Source of the DNA: Cercis canadensis | Lineage: Eukaryota; Streptophyta; Magnoliopsida; Fabales; Fabaceae | Direction of reading: 5' to 3' | DNA length: 64,000 nt | Assembly (NCBI GenBank): GCA_003255065.1 | Contig: QAOA01002596.1 | Coordinates: 134,561 to 198,560 of the forward strand | Position numbers and translations under genes: made by a program | Shown here: positions 43,728 to 55,219 of the stretch, piece by piece | Layout of the letters: each line of letters starts with the position of its first letter | Position numbering within the stretch: position 1 is the stretch's first letter | Notes under the pieces: generated by a model | What the model was told of the DNA's origin: nothing | The model's input: the letters and a program-made list of their open reading frames with translations, nothing else | Databases searched by the model: none

Positions 43728-44273
43728 GTTTGGTGTGGGTTTAATTAAAATTTAGGTAGATTTAACTAAATTTAAATTATAATATAAGATAACACCAAAA
43801 TTATTATTTTTATTAATTTTCGAGTTAAAATTTTTGAGATAATTATTCTTATGTCATTGAAATCAATAATAATTTTATGTGGTCACTAAAAAAGTGACCA
43901 CCATTATTGTTAAGTTTTAAATTTATTTTTATTAATTACTGATTATTGTAATATTAACCTGTGATCTTCCATGGTTTCTTAATGATTAATAGTAAAAATA
44001 ATTTTAAAAATTTAATAATAATTATGATCTTTTAAGAAATCTGTTTTTTTTTTTATTCACCCACTTAAAATTAAAATTGATTTAAGTAATTTAAGAATAA
44101 TTATCTGTTTACGTAGTCTAGAGTCAAACTTTGAACTCTCAACCAAATAGCCTTGTCCACATTTCACTACTTTTCCTGTCTCTGCACCTAATCCTCCTCC
44201 TCTTCCATCTCAGACCTGATGCTGCTTTGATGCCTTCTCCCTTTTCCTGCTCACCCGGATCCCTTTCTCGGAT

Positions 44274-45401
44274 ATGGGACTTCCCAGAAGGTTGATAGCA
44301 GAAGAAACTTGCAACACAATCTGTCATATGACAAATTGTTCCCCAACGTGCACTGATTTCTGCATCAGTAACTGCACAATCAATTCTTACCCTCCAAGTC
44401 CTCCCCTTTTCATAGATGAACCAGATGATAATTTGAGCAAAGCCCACCACAAAATTTCCACTGCTTTAATCATCACCCTCACTCTTCTCGCTGCTACTTT
44501 CTTTATTGTCTGCTGCTATGCCCTCTATGCCAAGTTCCTCTCAGGTCGGTTAAGTTCAAGGAGGAGATCACAACCACAAACAGAAGAAACCCAAGATGAT
44601 TTTCTTGATGAAGAACAAGGCCCTGTGGTGGACCACCCCATATGGTATATCCGCACCACTGGTCTTCAAGAATCAATTATCAGTGCCATCACGGTTTGTA
44701 AGTATAAGAGAGGTGAGGGTTTGATTGAAGGAACAGAGTGCTCTGTTTGCTTGGGTGAATTTGAAGAGGATGAGACTCTTAGGCTTTTGCCTAAGTGTAA
44801 TCATGCTTTTCATCTCCCTTGTATTGATACTTGGCTTAGATCACACACCAATTGCCCTATGTGTCGTGCTCCTATAGTCACCAACACAGCAAGAACACCA
44901 TCAGAGGAGCCTAATCTTGTTGATTCAAGCTCTATCGAAAATACCCAGATGGAAATTGTTATAGATGATGGTGAAAACAGTGTGAGAATTGAAAATGGTG
45001 TTCCTGAATTGAGGATTGGAGAAGAGGAAGAAGCTCAATTGGAAAGTGAAGAAGATGGGAGAAGGGTATGTGAAAGTGGAAGCTCAAGTGCTGAGGGGGA
45101 GAACTTGCAGCCAAGGAGAAGATCAGTTTCTTTGGATTCTTCTTCTGCTGCAAAGATCAATCTGGCTCTTGCTACTTTTGTTCTAGCAGAGGGATCTTCT
45201 GGGAATTCAAGTAGGCAATTGGGGCAAGTGAATGGAGCGATTGTGTCAAAGAGGGTTACAAAGGGTAGTTCTTTTAGAACAAGGTATCTGCAGAGTGCAC
45301 CTACTTCAATGAAGAGGTCACGTTCCTTCAATGGGAAACACCTGCTATCCTGGTATAGCCGCAGTCAGAAGAAGCCAAATCCTCCAATAAGAAGCTTTTG
45401 A
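44274..45401 (+). CDS. RING-H2 finger E3 ubiquitin ligase, ATL family (ATL51/52-like)
   Basis: Intronless, 375 aa, as is usual for ATL genes. A Cys-rich N-terminus (about 13-34) is followed by a transmembrane segment (about 63-89, [21 protein letters not shown]), a basic stretch, a GLD-like motif (TTGLQESII, about 128-136) and a RING-H2 domain (C156-C197). That domain has the spacing C-x2-C-x15-C-x-H-x2-H-x2-C-x10-C-x2-C and all eight zinc ligands. The long C-terminal tail is acidic and then Ser/Arg-rich. ATL proteins are membrane-anchored E3 ligases; many are induced by elicitors in defence. The Cys-rich N-terminus and domain order fit the ATL51/52/53 group. The gene sits directly upstream of the RLP array, and decayed fragments of its RING region lie after each complete RLP gene. 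Confidence 0.9.
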   Translation: MGLPRRLIAEETCNTICHMTNCSPTCTDFCISNCTINSYPPSPPLFIDEPDDNLSKAHHKISTALIITLTLLAATFFIVCCYALYAKFLSGRLSSRRRSQPQTEETQDDFLDEEQGPVVDHPIWYIRTTGLQESIISAITVCKYKRGEGLIEGTECSVCLGEFEEDETLRLLPKCNHAFHLPCIDTWLRSHTNCPMCRAPIVTNTARTPSEEPNLVDSSSIENTQMEIVIDDGENSVRIENGVPELRIGEEEEAQLESEEDGRRVCESGSSSAEGENLQPRRRSVSLDSSSAAKINLALATFVLAEGSSGNSSRQLGQVNGAIVSKRVTKGSSFRTRYLQSAPTSMKRSRSFNGKHLLSWYSRSQKKPNPPIRSF

Positions 45402-46013
45402 TTGTTCTTCTTTGAGTGCAGGTGAGTGCCTTTGTAACTCTCAACAAGCTGAGAGTTTGAAAGTTTTGTGGATGCATCAAATTAAGCTATATGATGATGC
45501 TCAAGTATATAATAGCTAAAACAACTGTTAAGGCAGAAAAAGTAAAAAACAAAACAAATGCAGATTGCCTTTTCCAGATTTTGCTTCGAAAGTGCCATGT
45601 TTGTTGTATCTGCATGATATTATGGTTTTCTGCAGCGAACCAGCAAATTGTAAGTAGAAGTTGTAGAACATTGTGTTGTTGTTCTTCCCAAGTGAAAATG
45701 ATACTTGAAGCAAATTTTATTTCGCAGTTGAGAAATCAATGCAGAATGCGCATAAAAGGAATTGGCTTTTAGCGATAGATGTAGCAGTCCAATTACCACA
45801 TTCTTTTTGCACTGCTACCTACTTGTAATCCTGCCAATTGTTCAAATAAAAATGATATCTACATATTCTCGATAACTTGGTGAAAAGCACCAAGTTTCAA
45901 CCATTTTTGTTCCTTAATTTCCCCGAGAGGTAAAAATGTTTGGAGCAAATGCACTCTGAATGCGTAGAGGGTACAACAATGCAATTTCTTTTGTCAATTA
46001 CCCATTGTTCTAT
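45402..46013. other. ATL 3' UTR and start of the repeated RLP 5' flank
   Basis: The ATL 3' UTR is followed, from about 45869 (AACTTGGTGAA), by sequence that recurs before RLP-B (from about 54014) and RLP-C (from about 62910). No gene was recognised. Confidence 0.65.
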
Positions 46014-47155
46014 AAGATGCTCCAGAGTTGTTTCTTTCAATGAAATTTCATTTCAGTAAAAACTAAAAAAAAAAAAAGGATAATTTTTCATTGCTAGCTT
46101 TACTTAGTATAAAAGAATATTTAGTAAAGTATAAATGGAATTTTCACAATCCAGCACAAAAGATGAAGTTTGTTCATCAAAAAGATAAAAACCGAGGATG
46201 CACTTGGGGACAGAGATTCAAGGCAACTTTGGTCAAAACATTGAATTGAGATTAATTACCTTTTTTGTTTTTTTGAGGGGACAATGAGATTAATTACTTA
46301 GTAGCAGCAAGTCATGTCCTTTCTGATTGAAATACAGACTGCGAAAATTGTGAAAAGATATAGGCACGAAATTTGATTAGGTGAAAAATCAAAGTAACGT
46401 AAATTATGCCATATTATACTTTTTTTTTTCATTTTTTTTTTAAATCTTATCCTTTTGGCGTGGAACTAGAGTATTAGGCGAGAGCATGTCCTGTGCGGTG
46501 GTTGTAGAAAATGTAACTAGTCAATTTGTTGCATTGACTTGACTCATTAATGTGTTACTAAGATGCTCTTCAGTTGTTCCTTTCAATGAAATTTCATTTT
46601 AGTAGAAAATAAAAAATAAATGGATAATTTTTCATTGCTAACTTTACCTAATATAAAAGAATATCAAGTAAAACATAAATACCGGAAGTAAAATTTTCAC
46701 AATCTAGTGCAAAAGATAAGGTTTGTTCATCATATCGACAAAAACTGAGGAAGTGAGGATGCACTTGGGGATAGAGGATTCAAGGCAACTTTGGTCAAAA
46801 CATCAAATTGAGATTAATTACCTTTTTTTTTTTTTGAGGGGGCAATGAGATTAATTACTTATAGCAGCAAGTTATGTGAATTGAACTTTTTATTCGAAAA
46901 TTTTCTTTTTGATTGAAATAAAGACAGCAAAAATTGTGAGAAAATATAGGCACGAAAATCAAAGTAACACAAATTGAACGAGATAATATTTGCTTCTCCA
47001 TTTTTTTTTTTAAAAAAATCTTATCCTTATGGTGTGGAATTAGACTATTAGGTGAGAATGTGTGATGTTTGGTGGTTGCAGAAAATGTAAGCTTGACAGT
47101 TTGTTGCATTGACTTGACTCATTGTTGCATTGACTTGACTCTTAATGTGTCACTA
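46014..47155. repeat. Tandemly duplicated 0.55-kb promoter segment, RLP-A
   Basis: Copy 1 (46014-46559) and copy 2 (46560-47155) share AAGATGCTC, the TTCAATGAAATTTCATTT block, GATAATTTTTCATTGCTA, the TTTTCACAATC-AG-GCAAAAGAT block, GATTAATTACCTTTTTT, TAGGCACGAAA and the terminal CATTGACTTGACTC. The duplication is also present before RLP-B but not before RLP-C. Confidence 0.8.
47109..47140 (+). promoter_or_regulatory. W-box cluster upstream of RLP-A
   Basis: TTGACTTGACT occurs twice (47109-47119 and 47130-47140), which gives four TTGACT W-box cores about 60 bp upstream of the TATA box. WRKY factors bind TTGAC cores. A single TTGACTTGACT is at the same place before RLP-B (55189) and RLP-C (63616). 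Confidence 0.5.
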
Positions 47156-47174
47156 ATTTCCAGCAAGGTTTGGG

Positions 47175-47182
47175 TATATATA
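47175..47182 (+). promoter_or_regulatory. TATA box of RLP-A
   Basis: TATATATA within GGGTATATATATG, about 83 nt upstream of the ATG. It is conserved before RLP-B (55273-55280) and RLP-C (63662-63670). Confidence 0.6.
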
Positions 47183-47257
47183 TGCATGGCTGTTCTCTTG
47201 TGTGGCCAGAAAAGTCTCAAACCAAACCAGTCTTAGAAATCATCAAAATTCTCTCAC

Positions 47258-50200
47258 ATGGGGTGGCCTTGCTTCAAGTGGTTGTTGCCATTGTTTTGTG
47301 CAATAATTGTGGTTCAGATCAATGACTGCAATGGTTGCTTCCAAGAAGAGAAGATAGCACTTCTAGATTACAAGGAATTTCTTAAGTTCCACAATTATTC
47401 TGCACAGTCTCTCCTGCCTTCCTGGGTGTCTGACCCAAACAGTGACTGCTGTACTTGGAAGAATGTCATATGTGATTCCTCAACAGGTCATGTCATCCAT
47501 CTTTCCCTTGATGCTGTATATCAATGGGAAATATGTTACGACTCTTATGTCTTGAACTCGTCTTTGTTCCAATTTTTTAGCTTGAACTTGTCTTTGTTCC
47601 AACCCTTAAAGGAGTTGAGAAGTCTTAACTTATCTTTCAATTGTTTTGATGGATTGATTCTCGCTAAAGGTACGAGACCCTCCAATCTAATATCCCCTTT
47701 TATCTATGTTTCTATTTCTTGTTTCTTTCTTCTTCTTTTTCCTCTCTAATATAGAGAATATAAATCCATTTATTAGTAACAATAATAGCAATTTATAATA
47801 TTTTGAAATTTATCTTGAAGATTATAGAAGTATGTCAACATTAAAGATGTTGCAGACATTAGATCTCGGTTACAATGGCTTTGATATGAGCATCATAAGA
47901 CCATTGACAACTCTCACATCCCTCAAGAATCTGATCCTTGAGCGTAATTTGTTAGAAGGAGAATTTCCTACTCAAGGTATGCATTCGTATGAACTGTAAC
48001 TCAAAATTATTAGACATTAATTCCGTTTGCAATCTATCTAAGCTATATAAAAGGAAAAGTCTATATGTTCTTATTTGCATCATTTTGTTCAGACTTACCA
48101 GTTTTACAAAACTTGGAAATGTTGGATTTGAGTAGCAATCAACTTAGGAGTCCCTCTACAACCAAAGGTGCGCATGTGTGTGTGTGTTGGTACAATGCGT
48201 AACAATAGTAATTTGTTTAGACTTTTAAAGGGCTTCGTGTATAGTTTGCAAGGTTTTTTATTTTTATTTTTATTTTCCTTTTTGCCATTTGAAACTTTGA
48301 ATAAAATATAATGGGCATGCTTAGTAATTTATGTCAAATACTTACTTCGAAAATTGGCAAATAATTCAAACTGAGTAGCTAAGAACTTTTTCTTGACAAC
48401 ATAATCTTTTGATGTTTTTCATAATGTAAGGGCATTTGCATTTAATTGAATAACTATTTAGCAATTACTATTATATTTAATTTTCAAATGAACCCTCCAC
48501 TGACTAGTTGTTTATTTACTTATTTAATTATTAATTCTGATTAGCAACCGAGTGGTTGTTTATATATATTATAGACCTTTGCGATAATAAAAACTTAATG
48601 ATTATTCTTCACTTTTTTTAATTCAAAAAATAAAGGTTTTAATTTTTTTTTTGATAAGAAATAAAGGTTTTAATTTTGTAGTTTGGTTTGTGACGAAAAA
48701 ATTGTAATTGTGACATTGAAACTTGTGACTTGAAATTTTCAGATCTCAGTGCTTTGTCTAGGCTAAGGAACTTAAAAATCCTAAATTTGGGTTTCAATGG
48801 CTTTGACGAAAAAATATTGGAGCATTTATTTGGTATCCCAACTCTCACATCTTTGTTCCTAGAGTATAATAACATTACAGGAACTCTAGATAGCCAAGGT
48901 ATGTCCTTACTCGTAAATTTCATAAAATTATATTATTAGTTGTCTTGTCCTTTTTGGAATTATCAGTACAAAGAGAAATACATTGTTAGTTTATTTCAGC
49001 AAACTCATTTATGCCTACCTTTGCCCCCATTTTCTAGAAAGAAATAGATGTAGAATTTTGATTAATGCTAGTATAAAATGGTTTGGTCCCTGTCAATCCA
49101 ATATAGTTCCTTATCCTTCATAATTAATTAAATGTAATTGTCAGCATAATTCAAATTAAATATAGTTCCTTATCGATCCTTGATGATTAATTAAATATAA
49201 AGTTCAGCATAATTCAAATTAACTACACCAAATATATTTGTTTCTCTGCATTCTTCTTAAGTTTTATCTAACCTAAGCAACTTGGAAATCCTTATCCTAA
49301 ATCCTTTTTCTTCTTGACAATTTATTGTAGACTTTAATATTACTAAAAAAAAAAAAAAACTCCCTTATATTATTCTTTTGCCTAAGCTTTCGTTCAATAT
49401 GCTATATTGGAAGGTAACATAATCTCCTAAGTGTATTGTCATTTTGAGATGTCAATTTTTTTATCTTGTACTCTAGGTTTGTGCAATATGAAGACTCTTC
49501 AAGAGTTGAACTTAAGTTTCAATTACTTCAATGGAACGATGGCTACATGCCTTAACAATTTGACATCACTTCGAGCTCTTGATCTCTCAGATAACCTTTT
49601 AAGCGGGAGCATTTCATCACCTCTCTTTGCTAGCCTTACATCCCTGGAGTATCTTTCCCTTTCAAATAACAAATTTGAAGGCGTGTTCTCATTAAGCTCA
49701 ATGGCAAATCATTCAAATCTTAAGGTTTTAGCACTTGGACAAAGGGAAAGCAATAAGTTTCAAGTGGACACTGAAAATCCAGCTAACTGGATCCCTTCAT
49801 TTCAATTGAAAGCTCTACAAATGCCCAGTTGTCTAGTGAACTTATCAACAAGAGCTATGCCTTCCTTCCTATCACAGCAACATGAGTTGGAATTGATTGA
49901 TCTCTCTAGAAACAACATAGTTGGCATGTTTCCAAACTGGTTGCTTGTGAACTGCCCAAAGCTGCAATATTTGTTCTTGAATGATAACTCTTTCACTGGT
50001 TCATTTCCACTACCCACTGGTCTAAATCAACTCCCGGATCAAATGGTCTATTTTGACATATCACAGAACAAGATCCAAGGTCGGTTACCTAAAAACATAG
50101 GATTGTTCTTTCCACATTTATTTTATCTAAATGTCTCAAGCAATATATTTGATGGTGATATACCTGCTTCAATCGGAGAGATGTCAAACTTGGAGATTCT

Positions 50201-51680
50201 AGATTTGGCACACAATAATTTTTCAGGTATAATACCGAAACGTATTCTTCTGGGATGCATCTCATTAAGGGTTTTAAGTCTATCAAATAACAGCTTGCAG
50301 GGACAAGTATTTCAGACATCTACGAATCCGATAAATTTAGAGAATTTGATGATGGATAACAACGAGTTCAATGGAACACTTGAAGATGGATTATTGAGTA
50401 TGAATGGTTTAGAACTATTGGATGTTTCAAACAATAAGTTATCAGGTAGGCTTCCTGCAAGCTGGATTGGAAAGCAGACACTTCGATACTTAAGTGTGTC
50501 AAAGAACGAGTTTGAAGGTGAAATACCAAAAGAGTTGTGCAAACTTGATCTAATATCCATAAATCTCTCTCATAATAGATTCTCTGGTACAATACCTTCT
50601 TTTTGCTTCAACATGTCAAGATTATCATTAATTCATTTACAGGGGAATAGTTTCACTGGTACAATACCTGGAGCGTTATCTAGAAGCCTTCAATTACATA
50701 TTATTGATTTGCGAGACAACAGACTTTCTGGAAGTATTCCAAAGGGTATTTATGGGCTTAAAAATTTGATGTTTCTTTTATTGGGAAGTAATAAGTTGCA
50801 AGGTGAACTTCCTAGTCAAATATGCAAATTAAAAGGACTCATTTTCTTAGACCTTTCACATAACAACTTCACTGGTCCCATACCCTCGTGCTTCAGTAAT
50901 ATACCTTTTGCCAAGGGTATTCATTTTTACAAGGATCGTGATACGATCTTATATGAAACAAGTGGTAGAATTTTTTTCTTATATTCATATGGGCATGATT
51001 TTTCCCTGCCTTATGAGCCAATTTACTTTTTTTCTTTCGAAGAGGAAGTGCAACTTACAGTGAAAAGTTTAGCCCTCTCATATAAAGGTAATATCCTTAA
51101 TTATATGTCAGGGTTAGATTTATCATTCAATCAACTAATAGGAGAGATTCCAAGTCAATTAGGAGAATTATCAGCTCTTCATGCACTGAACTTATCTCAC
51201 AACCAATTGAGTAGAACCATTCCTGAAAGCTTCCACAAGTTGGAATTGATAGAGAGTTTAGACCTTTCTTACAACAACTTGAGTGGGAACATCCCTATCC
51301 AATTGCAAGATTTGCACTCCTTGGCCATTTTCAATGTATCCTACAACAATTTGTCAGGTGCAGCACCAGATCAGGGACAATTTGGAACCTTTGATGAAAG
51401 CAGCTATAAAGGAAATCCATATCTTCATTTGAAGAACAGTAACAGAGGCATTGCAACATTGCCAACTCCACCAACTCACTCCAATGACACAGAGAAAAAT
51501 GAATCTGCAATTGATTTCACTGCCTTTAGTTGGACTTTTGGTGCATCCTTTGTTATGGTGCAATTGATATTGGTGGCTGTCCTTTGGATCAACCCTCACT
51601 GGAGAAGAGCATGGTTTTATTTTATTGAGACATGCCTCTATAAATGTTGTGGTCAATTTCTCCCATATGCATTTTACTAG
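47258..51680 (+). CDS. LRR receptor-like protein A (RLP, CuRe1/AtRLP15-like)
   Basis: Five exons: 47258-47669, 47821-47976, 48093-48167, 48743-48898 and 49477-51680. All junctions are in phase 1 and the protein is 1000 aa. It has a signal peptide (LLPLFCAIIVVQINDCNG) and an LRRNT cap with paired cysteines (CFQEEKIALLDYKEF followed by DCCTWKNV). Many plant extracellular LRRs (LxxLDLSxNxxxGxIP) follow. An island region around residues 760-800 interrupts the LRRs, and then come the final LRRs, an acidic spacer, one transmembrane segment (FVMVQLILVAVLWI) and a short basic/Cys tail with no kinase. Such RLPs sense extracellular ligands and signal through partner kinases of the SOBIR1 type. Introns between single LRR units and the C-terminal HWRRAWFYFIE block match the RLP1/9/14/15 and Cuscuta-receptor group. 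The ligand is unknown. The first gene of a tandem array. Confidence 0.9.
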
Positions 51681-52262
51681 AAATCTAGCCGACCGAGAAT
51701 AAATTGCTCATCAATGTTAGACATATTTTAATTGTTTTGATCAGTCATAGTTTGATGTATACTATTGGGGATTGCTCATAGTTCACACCTCCCAGAAATA
51801 AACATCCTCTTCTTATTTTCAAGTTATGATAATACTATCATGCAATTTTGATGTTGGTAGTTCCTGAAAAGTAATGATATTATATGTTATAGGTTTAAAA
51901 CAATAAATTATTACGATTTGATGGACATGTGGTGGACCAATCACTATATTATTTCTGTTTTATTTTCCCCCTTTATGTTTGGAAATTGTTCCAATATGTT
52001 CTTAATAAAAGTAGATGTAACTTATTTTAAGGAATGAAAAGTGGTTTTCTTCATTAGAATTTCTATTAATATGTTGCTTAATTTAGGTCCAATTTAGTGT
52101 TCTATCATCAATTTCTTCTTTTGTAACTTATTTTTTTTGCATTAACTTGGCTGGCTAATATCTAATTTCCAAGAAGATTTTGGTATATAGCTCCTCTCTC
52201 GTGTGACAAAAAAATGCCCAAACTAAACAGTCTCAACATGCAATGTTGTCATTGGAACACAC
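51681..52262. other. RLP-A 3' flank
   Basis: The RLP-A 3' UTR and flank are repeated after RLP-B (59656-60268) with small differences, for example about 36 bp extra near 59897-59932 in the B flank. No gene was recognised. Confidence 0.6.
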
Positions 52263-52446
52263 AGAGAGGTGGAGATCTCATTGAACTTGAAGGAACAGAG
52301 TACTCTGTTTCACATTTTGCTTGGTTGAGCTTCAAGTTAATGAGAGTCTTAGTCTTTCGCCAAAGTTTAATCACGGTTTATATGTTCCTTCCCCTGTATT
52401 CATATTTGGCTAGGATCACCTACCAATTATGATTATCCCATGTGAA
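52263..52446 (+). pseudogene. Decayed ATL RING-H2 fragment, copy 1
   Basis: Aligns with the RING region of the intact ATL gene (about 44709-44861). Shared blocks are AGAGAGGTG, GAAGGAACAGAGT-CTCTGTTT, GAGA-TCTTAG-CTTT-GCC-AAGT-TAATCA, TTGGCT-A-GATCAC and ACCAATT ending in ATGTG. Small insertions shift the frame, and the first RING cysteine (now Tyr) and the ligand before NH (now Phe) are gone. It cannot encode a functional RING finger. Confidence 0.75.
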
Positions 52447-53075
52447 CTGTCTCTTAAGTTCATACAACTTATCAATGTTCCCCTTCATATTATACAAACA
52501 GTTCAAGGTTTAAACTTTATAATATTCCTGTGACATCTTTAGCTTTCCATATATGCTGATGGAAAAAATTCACATCCCAACAATCAACATAAAAATTTGA
52601 ATTTCTGGTAGAAGGTTTATAATTTTGATACGATTGACATCATCTACGTTGATTAATAAATAAAAGTAATTCAATAGGGCAATAAACAATTGAATCTGCT
52701 GAATAATGATAGATGCTGTCTGTATTAGTTGGTAGATGTGAGAATGTAGTTTGTAGAACACCTTCAATCGCATTGTTCCATTAAAAAAAGCCATATAGTT
52801 TGGTTCACAATTGTGTGAGATGGTTGAGGGATTCCAACATTTGCTAGTCAATAGGGTGAGGGATGGTTTGGTCAAGTCTGGTGGCTTAGGAATCATTAAC
52901 GTTTACCTCAGTTGCTTTTGGTCAAGTCTGGTGGCTTAGGAACCAAAACAGTCATAACAATGATGTTGCTTTTCTTTCTGATCAAGTGGAGTAACTTATT
53001 TATTGATCAAGAGAATTGTGGGTGCTAAAGATAGTGGATAGTTGGGAGGTGCTCAAGAAGGGTGGTGGCTTGTAA
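52447..53075. other. Array spacer, unassigned part
   Basis: Near-identical to 60451-61080 after RLP-B. It contains a 25-bp direct repeat (52868-52892 and 52918-52942). No coding sequence was recognised. Confidence 0.55.
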
Positions 53076-53280
53076 GTAAATGTTAATGTAGATGCAACCA
53101 TTCACATAATGGTGCCTAGGTTGCTGCATTATGTGTGGACCATGAACATAGGGTTGTTTTTGCAGTTACAGAGAAGCTTCTTACAGCTCTTGTCTTTTTT
53201 TAACTCATGGATTAGCTAGGAAAGCATCTTGGACGGAAACTACTGTTGCCCATGATCTTGTTAGCTGGACTGCATATAAT
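53076..53280 (+). pseudogene. Possible RNase H-like retroelement scrap, copy 1
   Basis: With frameshifts, the plus strand reads VNVDAT, then VAALCVDHEHRVVFAVTEKL, then VAHDLVSW. The order and spacing recall the RNase H-like (RVT_3) domain often left from plant LINE elements. The similarity is from memory and the segment has stops and frameshifts. Treat as tentative. Confidence 0.35.
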
Positions 53281-53293
53281 GCATAAAAAAAAT

Positions 53294-53857
53294 ACTAATT
53301 TGTTTAGACTTTTAAAGGGCTTCGTGTATAGTTTGTAAGGTTTTTTATTTTTATTTTTATTTTCCTTTTTACCATTTGAAACTTTGAATAAAATATAATG
53401 GGTATGCTTAGTACTTTGTGTCAAATACTTACTTCAAATTGGCAAATAATTCAAACTAAGTAACTAAGAACCTTTTCTTGACGACATAATCTTATGATGT
53501 TTTTCATATAATAAGGGCATTTGCATTTAATTGAATAACTATTTAGCAATTACTATTGTATTTAATTTTCAAATGAACCTCCATTGACTGGTTGTTTATT
53601 TACTTATTTAATTATTTAATTTTGATTAGCAACTGAGTGGTTGTTTATATATATATTATAGAACCCTCCAAAGGCTTTGCGATATTAAAAATTTAATGAT
53701 TATTCTTCACTTTTTTAATTCAAAAAATAAAGGTTTTAATTTTTTTTTATAAGAAATAAAAGTTTTAATTTTGTAGTTTGGTTTGTGACGAGAAAATTGT
53801 AATTGTGACATTGAAATTTGTGATTTGAAATTTTTAGATCCCAATGCTTTGTCTAAA
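53294..53857 (+). pseudogene. Detached copy of RLP intron 3 plus start of exon 4, copy 1
   Basis: Collinear with 48208-48766 of RLP-A: TTTGTTTAGACTTTTAAAGGG, then the T-rich tract, then ATAAAATATAATGGG, up to the intron 3 acceptor and the first bases of exon 4 (GATCCCAATGCTTTGTCTA). It then switches abruptly to the ATL-side flank sequence (TGTTTGGAGCAAATG). It is a truncated relic of another RLP copy. Confidence 0.8.
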
Positions 53858-54130
53858 CATGTTTGGAGCAAATGAACTTTGAACACGTAAATGGGTACAA
53901 CAATGCAATTTCTTCTGTCAATTACCCAATGTGTTATAAGATGCTCCTCAGTTGTTAATTTCAATGAGATTTGAACACACCCATAATTATATTTCAACTA
54001 GTCTCAATGAGATTTAAACCATTTTTGTTCCTTAATTTCCCCAAGAGGTAAACATGTTCGGAGCAAATGCACTTTGAATGCGTAGAGGGTACAACAATGC
54101 AATTTCTTCCGTCAATTACCCATGTTCTAT
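53858..54130. repeat. Two copies of the ATL-side flank block before RLP-B
   Basis: The block TTTGGAGCAAATG-ACTTTGAA followed by GGGTACAACAATGCAATTTCTT occurs at about 53859 and again at about 54055 (there TTCGGAGCAAATG). It matches the flank downstream of the intact ATL gene (from about 45938). Confidence 0.65.
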
Positions 54131-55215
54131 AAGATGCTCCTGAGTTGTTCCTTTCAATAAAATTTCATTTTTGTAGAAAATAAAAAAAAGGGATAATTTT
54201 TCATTGCTAACTTTACTTAATATAAAAGAATATTAAGTAAAGTATAAATATCAGTGGTGGAATTTTCACAATCTAATGCAAAAGATAAGGTTTGTTCATC
54301 ACATAGACAAAAACCGAGGATCCACTTGGGGACAGAAATTCAAGGAAAATTTGGTCAAAACATTGAATTGAGATTAATTACCTTTTTTTTTTTTTTTAGG
54401 GGACAATGAGATTAATTACTTAGTATGAGCAAGCCACATCCTTTCTGATTGAAATACAAACTGCGAAAATTGTGAGAAGATATAGGCACGAAATTTGATT
54501 AGGTGAGAAATCAAAGTAACACAAATTATGCTAGATTATACTTGTTTTTCCATTTTTTTTTTTTAATCTTATCTTATTCAGGTAGAATTAGTGTATTAGG
54601 TGAGAGTGTGTCGTGGTTGCCGAAAATGTAAGGTTGTCAATTTGTTGCATTGACTTGACTCATTAATGTGTCACTAAGATGCTCCTCAGTTGTTCCTTTC
54701 AATGAAATTTCATTTCAATAGAAAATAAAAAATAAATGGATAATTTTTCATTGCTAACTTTACCTAATATAAAAGAATATCAAATAAAACATAAATACCA
54801 GTAGTAAAATTTTCACAATCCGGCGCAAAAGATAGAGGATGTACTTGGGGATAGAGGATTCAAGGCAACTTTGGTCAAAGCATAGAATTGAGATTAATTA
54901 CCTCCTTTTTTTTTTTGAGGGGGCAATGAGATTTATTACTTATAGCAGCAAGTCATGTGAATTGAACTTTTTATTCGAAAATTTTCTTTTTGATTGAAAT
55001 AAAGACAGCAAAAATTGTGAGAAAATATAGGCACGAAAATCAAAGTAACACAAATTGAACGAGATAATATTTGCTTCTCCATTTTTTTTTTAAAAAAATC
55101 TTATCCTTATGGTGTGGAATTAGACTATTGGGCGAGAATGTGTGATTTTTGGTGGTTGCAGAAAATGTAAGCTTGACAGTTTGTTGCATTGACTTGACTC
55201 ATTAATGTGTCACTA
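54131..55215. repeat. Tandemly duplicated promoter segment, RLP-B
   Basis: Copies 54131-54675 and 54676-55215 are homologous to the pair before RLP-A. Each ends in CATTGACTTGACTC. Confidence 0.8.
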
Positions 55216-55219
55216 ATTT

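Larger units (their letters stand above)
40186..44273. other. Long AT-rich intergenic region
   Basis: Contains the promoter of the minus-strand gene, a (TA)n run at 40727-40746, a fold-back element (41840-42112), a GC-richer patch with a 38-codon ORF (43611-43727), a short perfect hairpin (43879-43901) and the ATL promoter. No other gene was recognised. Confidence 0.6.

Noticed and set aside
49802..50017. Antisense ORFs within RLP-A and RLP-B
   Set aside because: They are shadows that recur in both paralogs because the sense strand is conserved.
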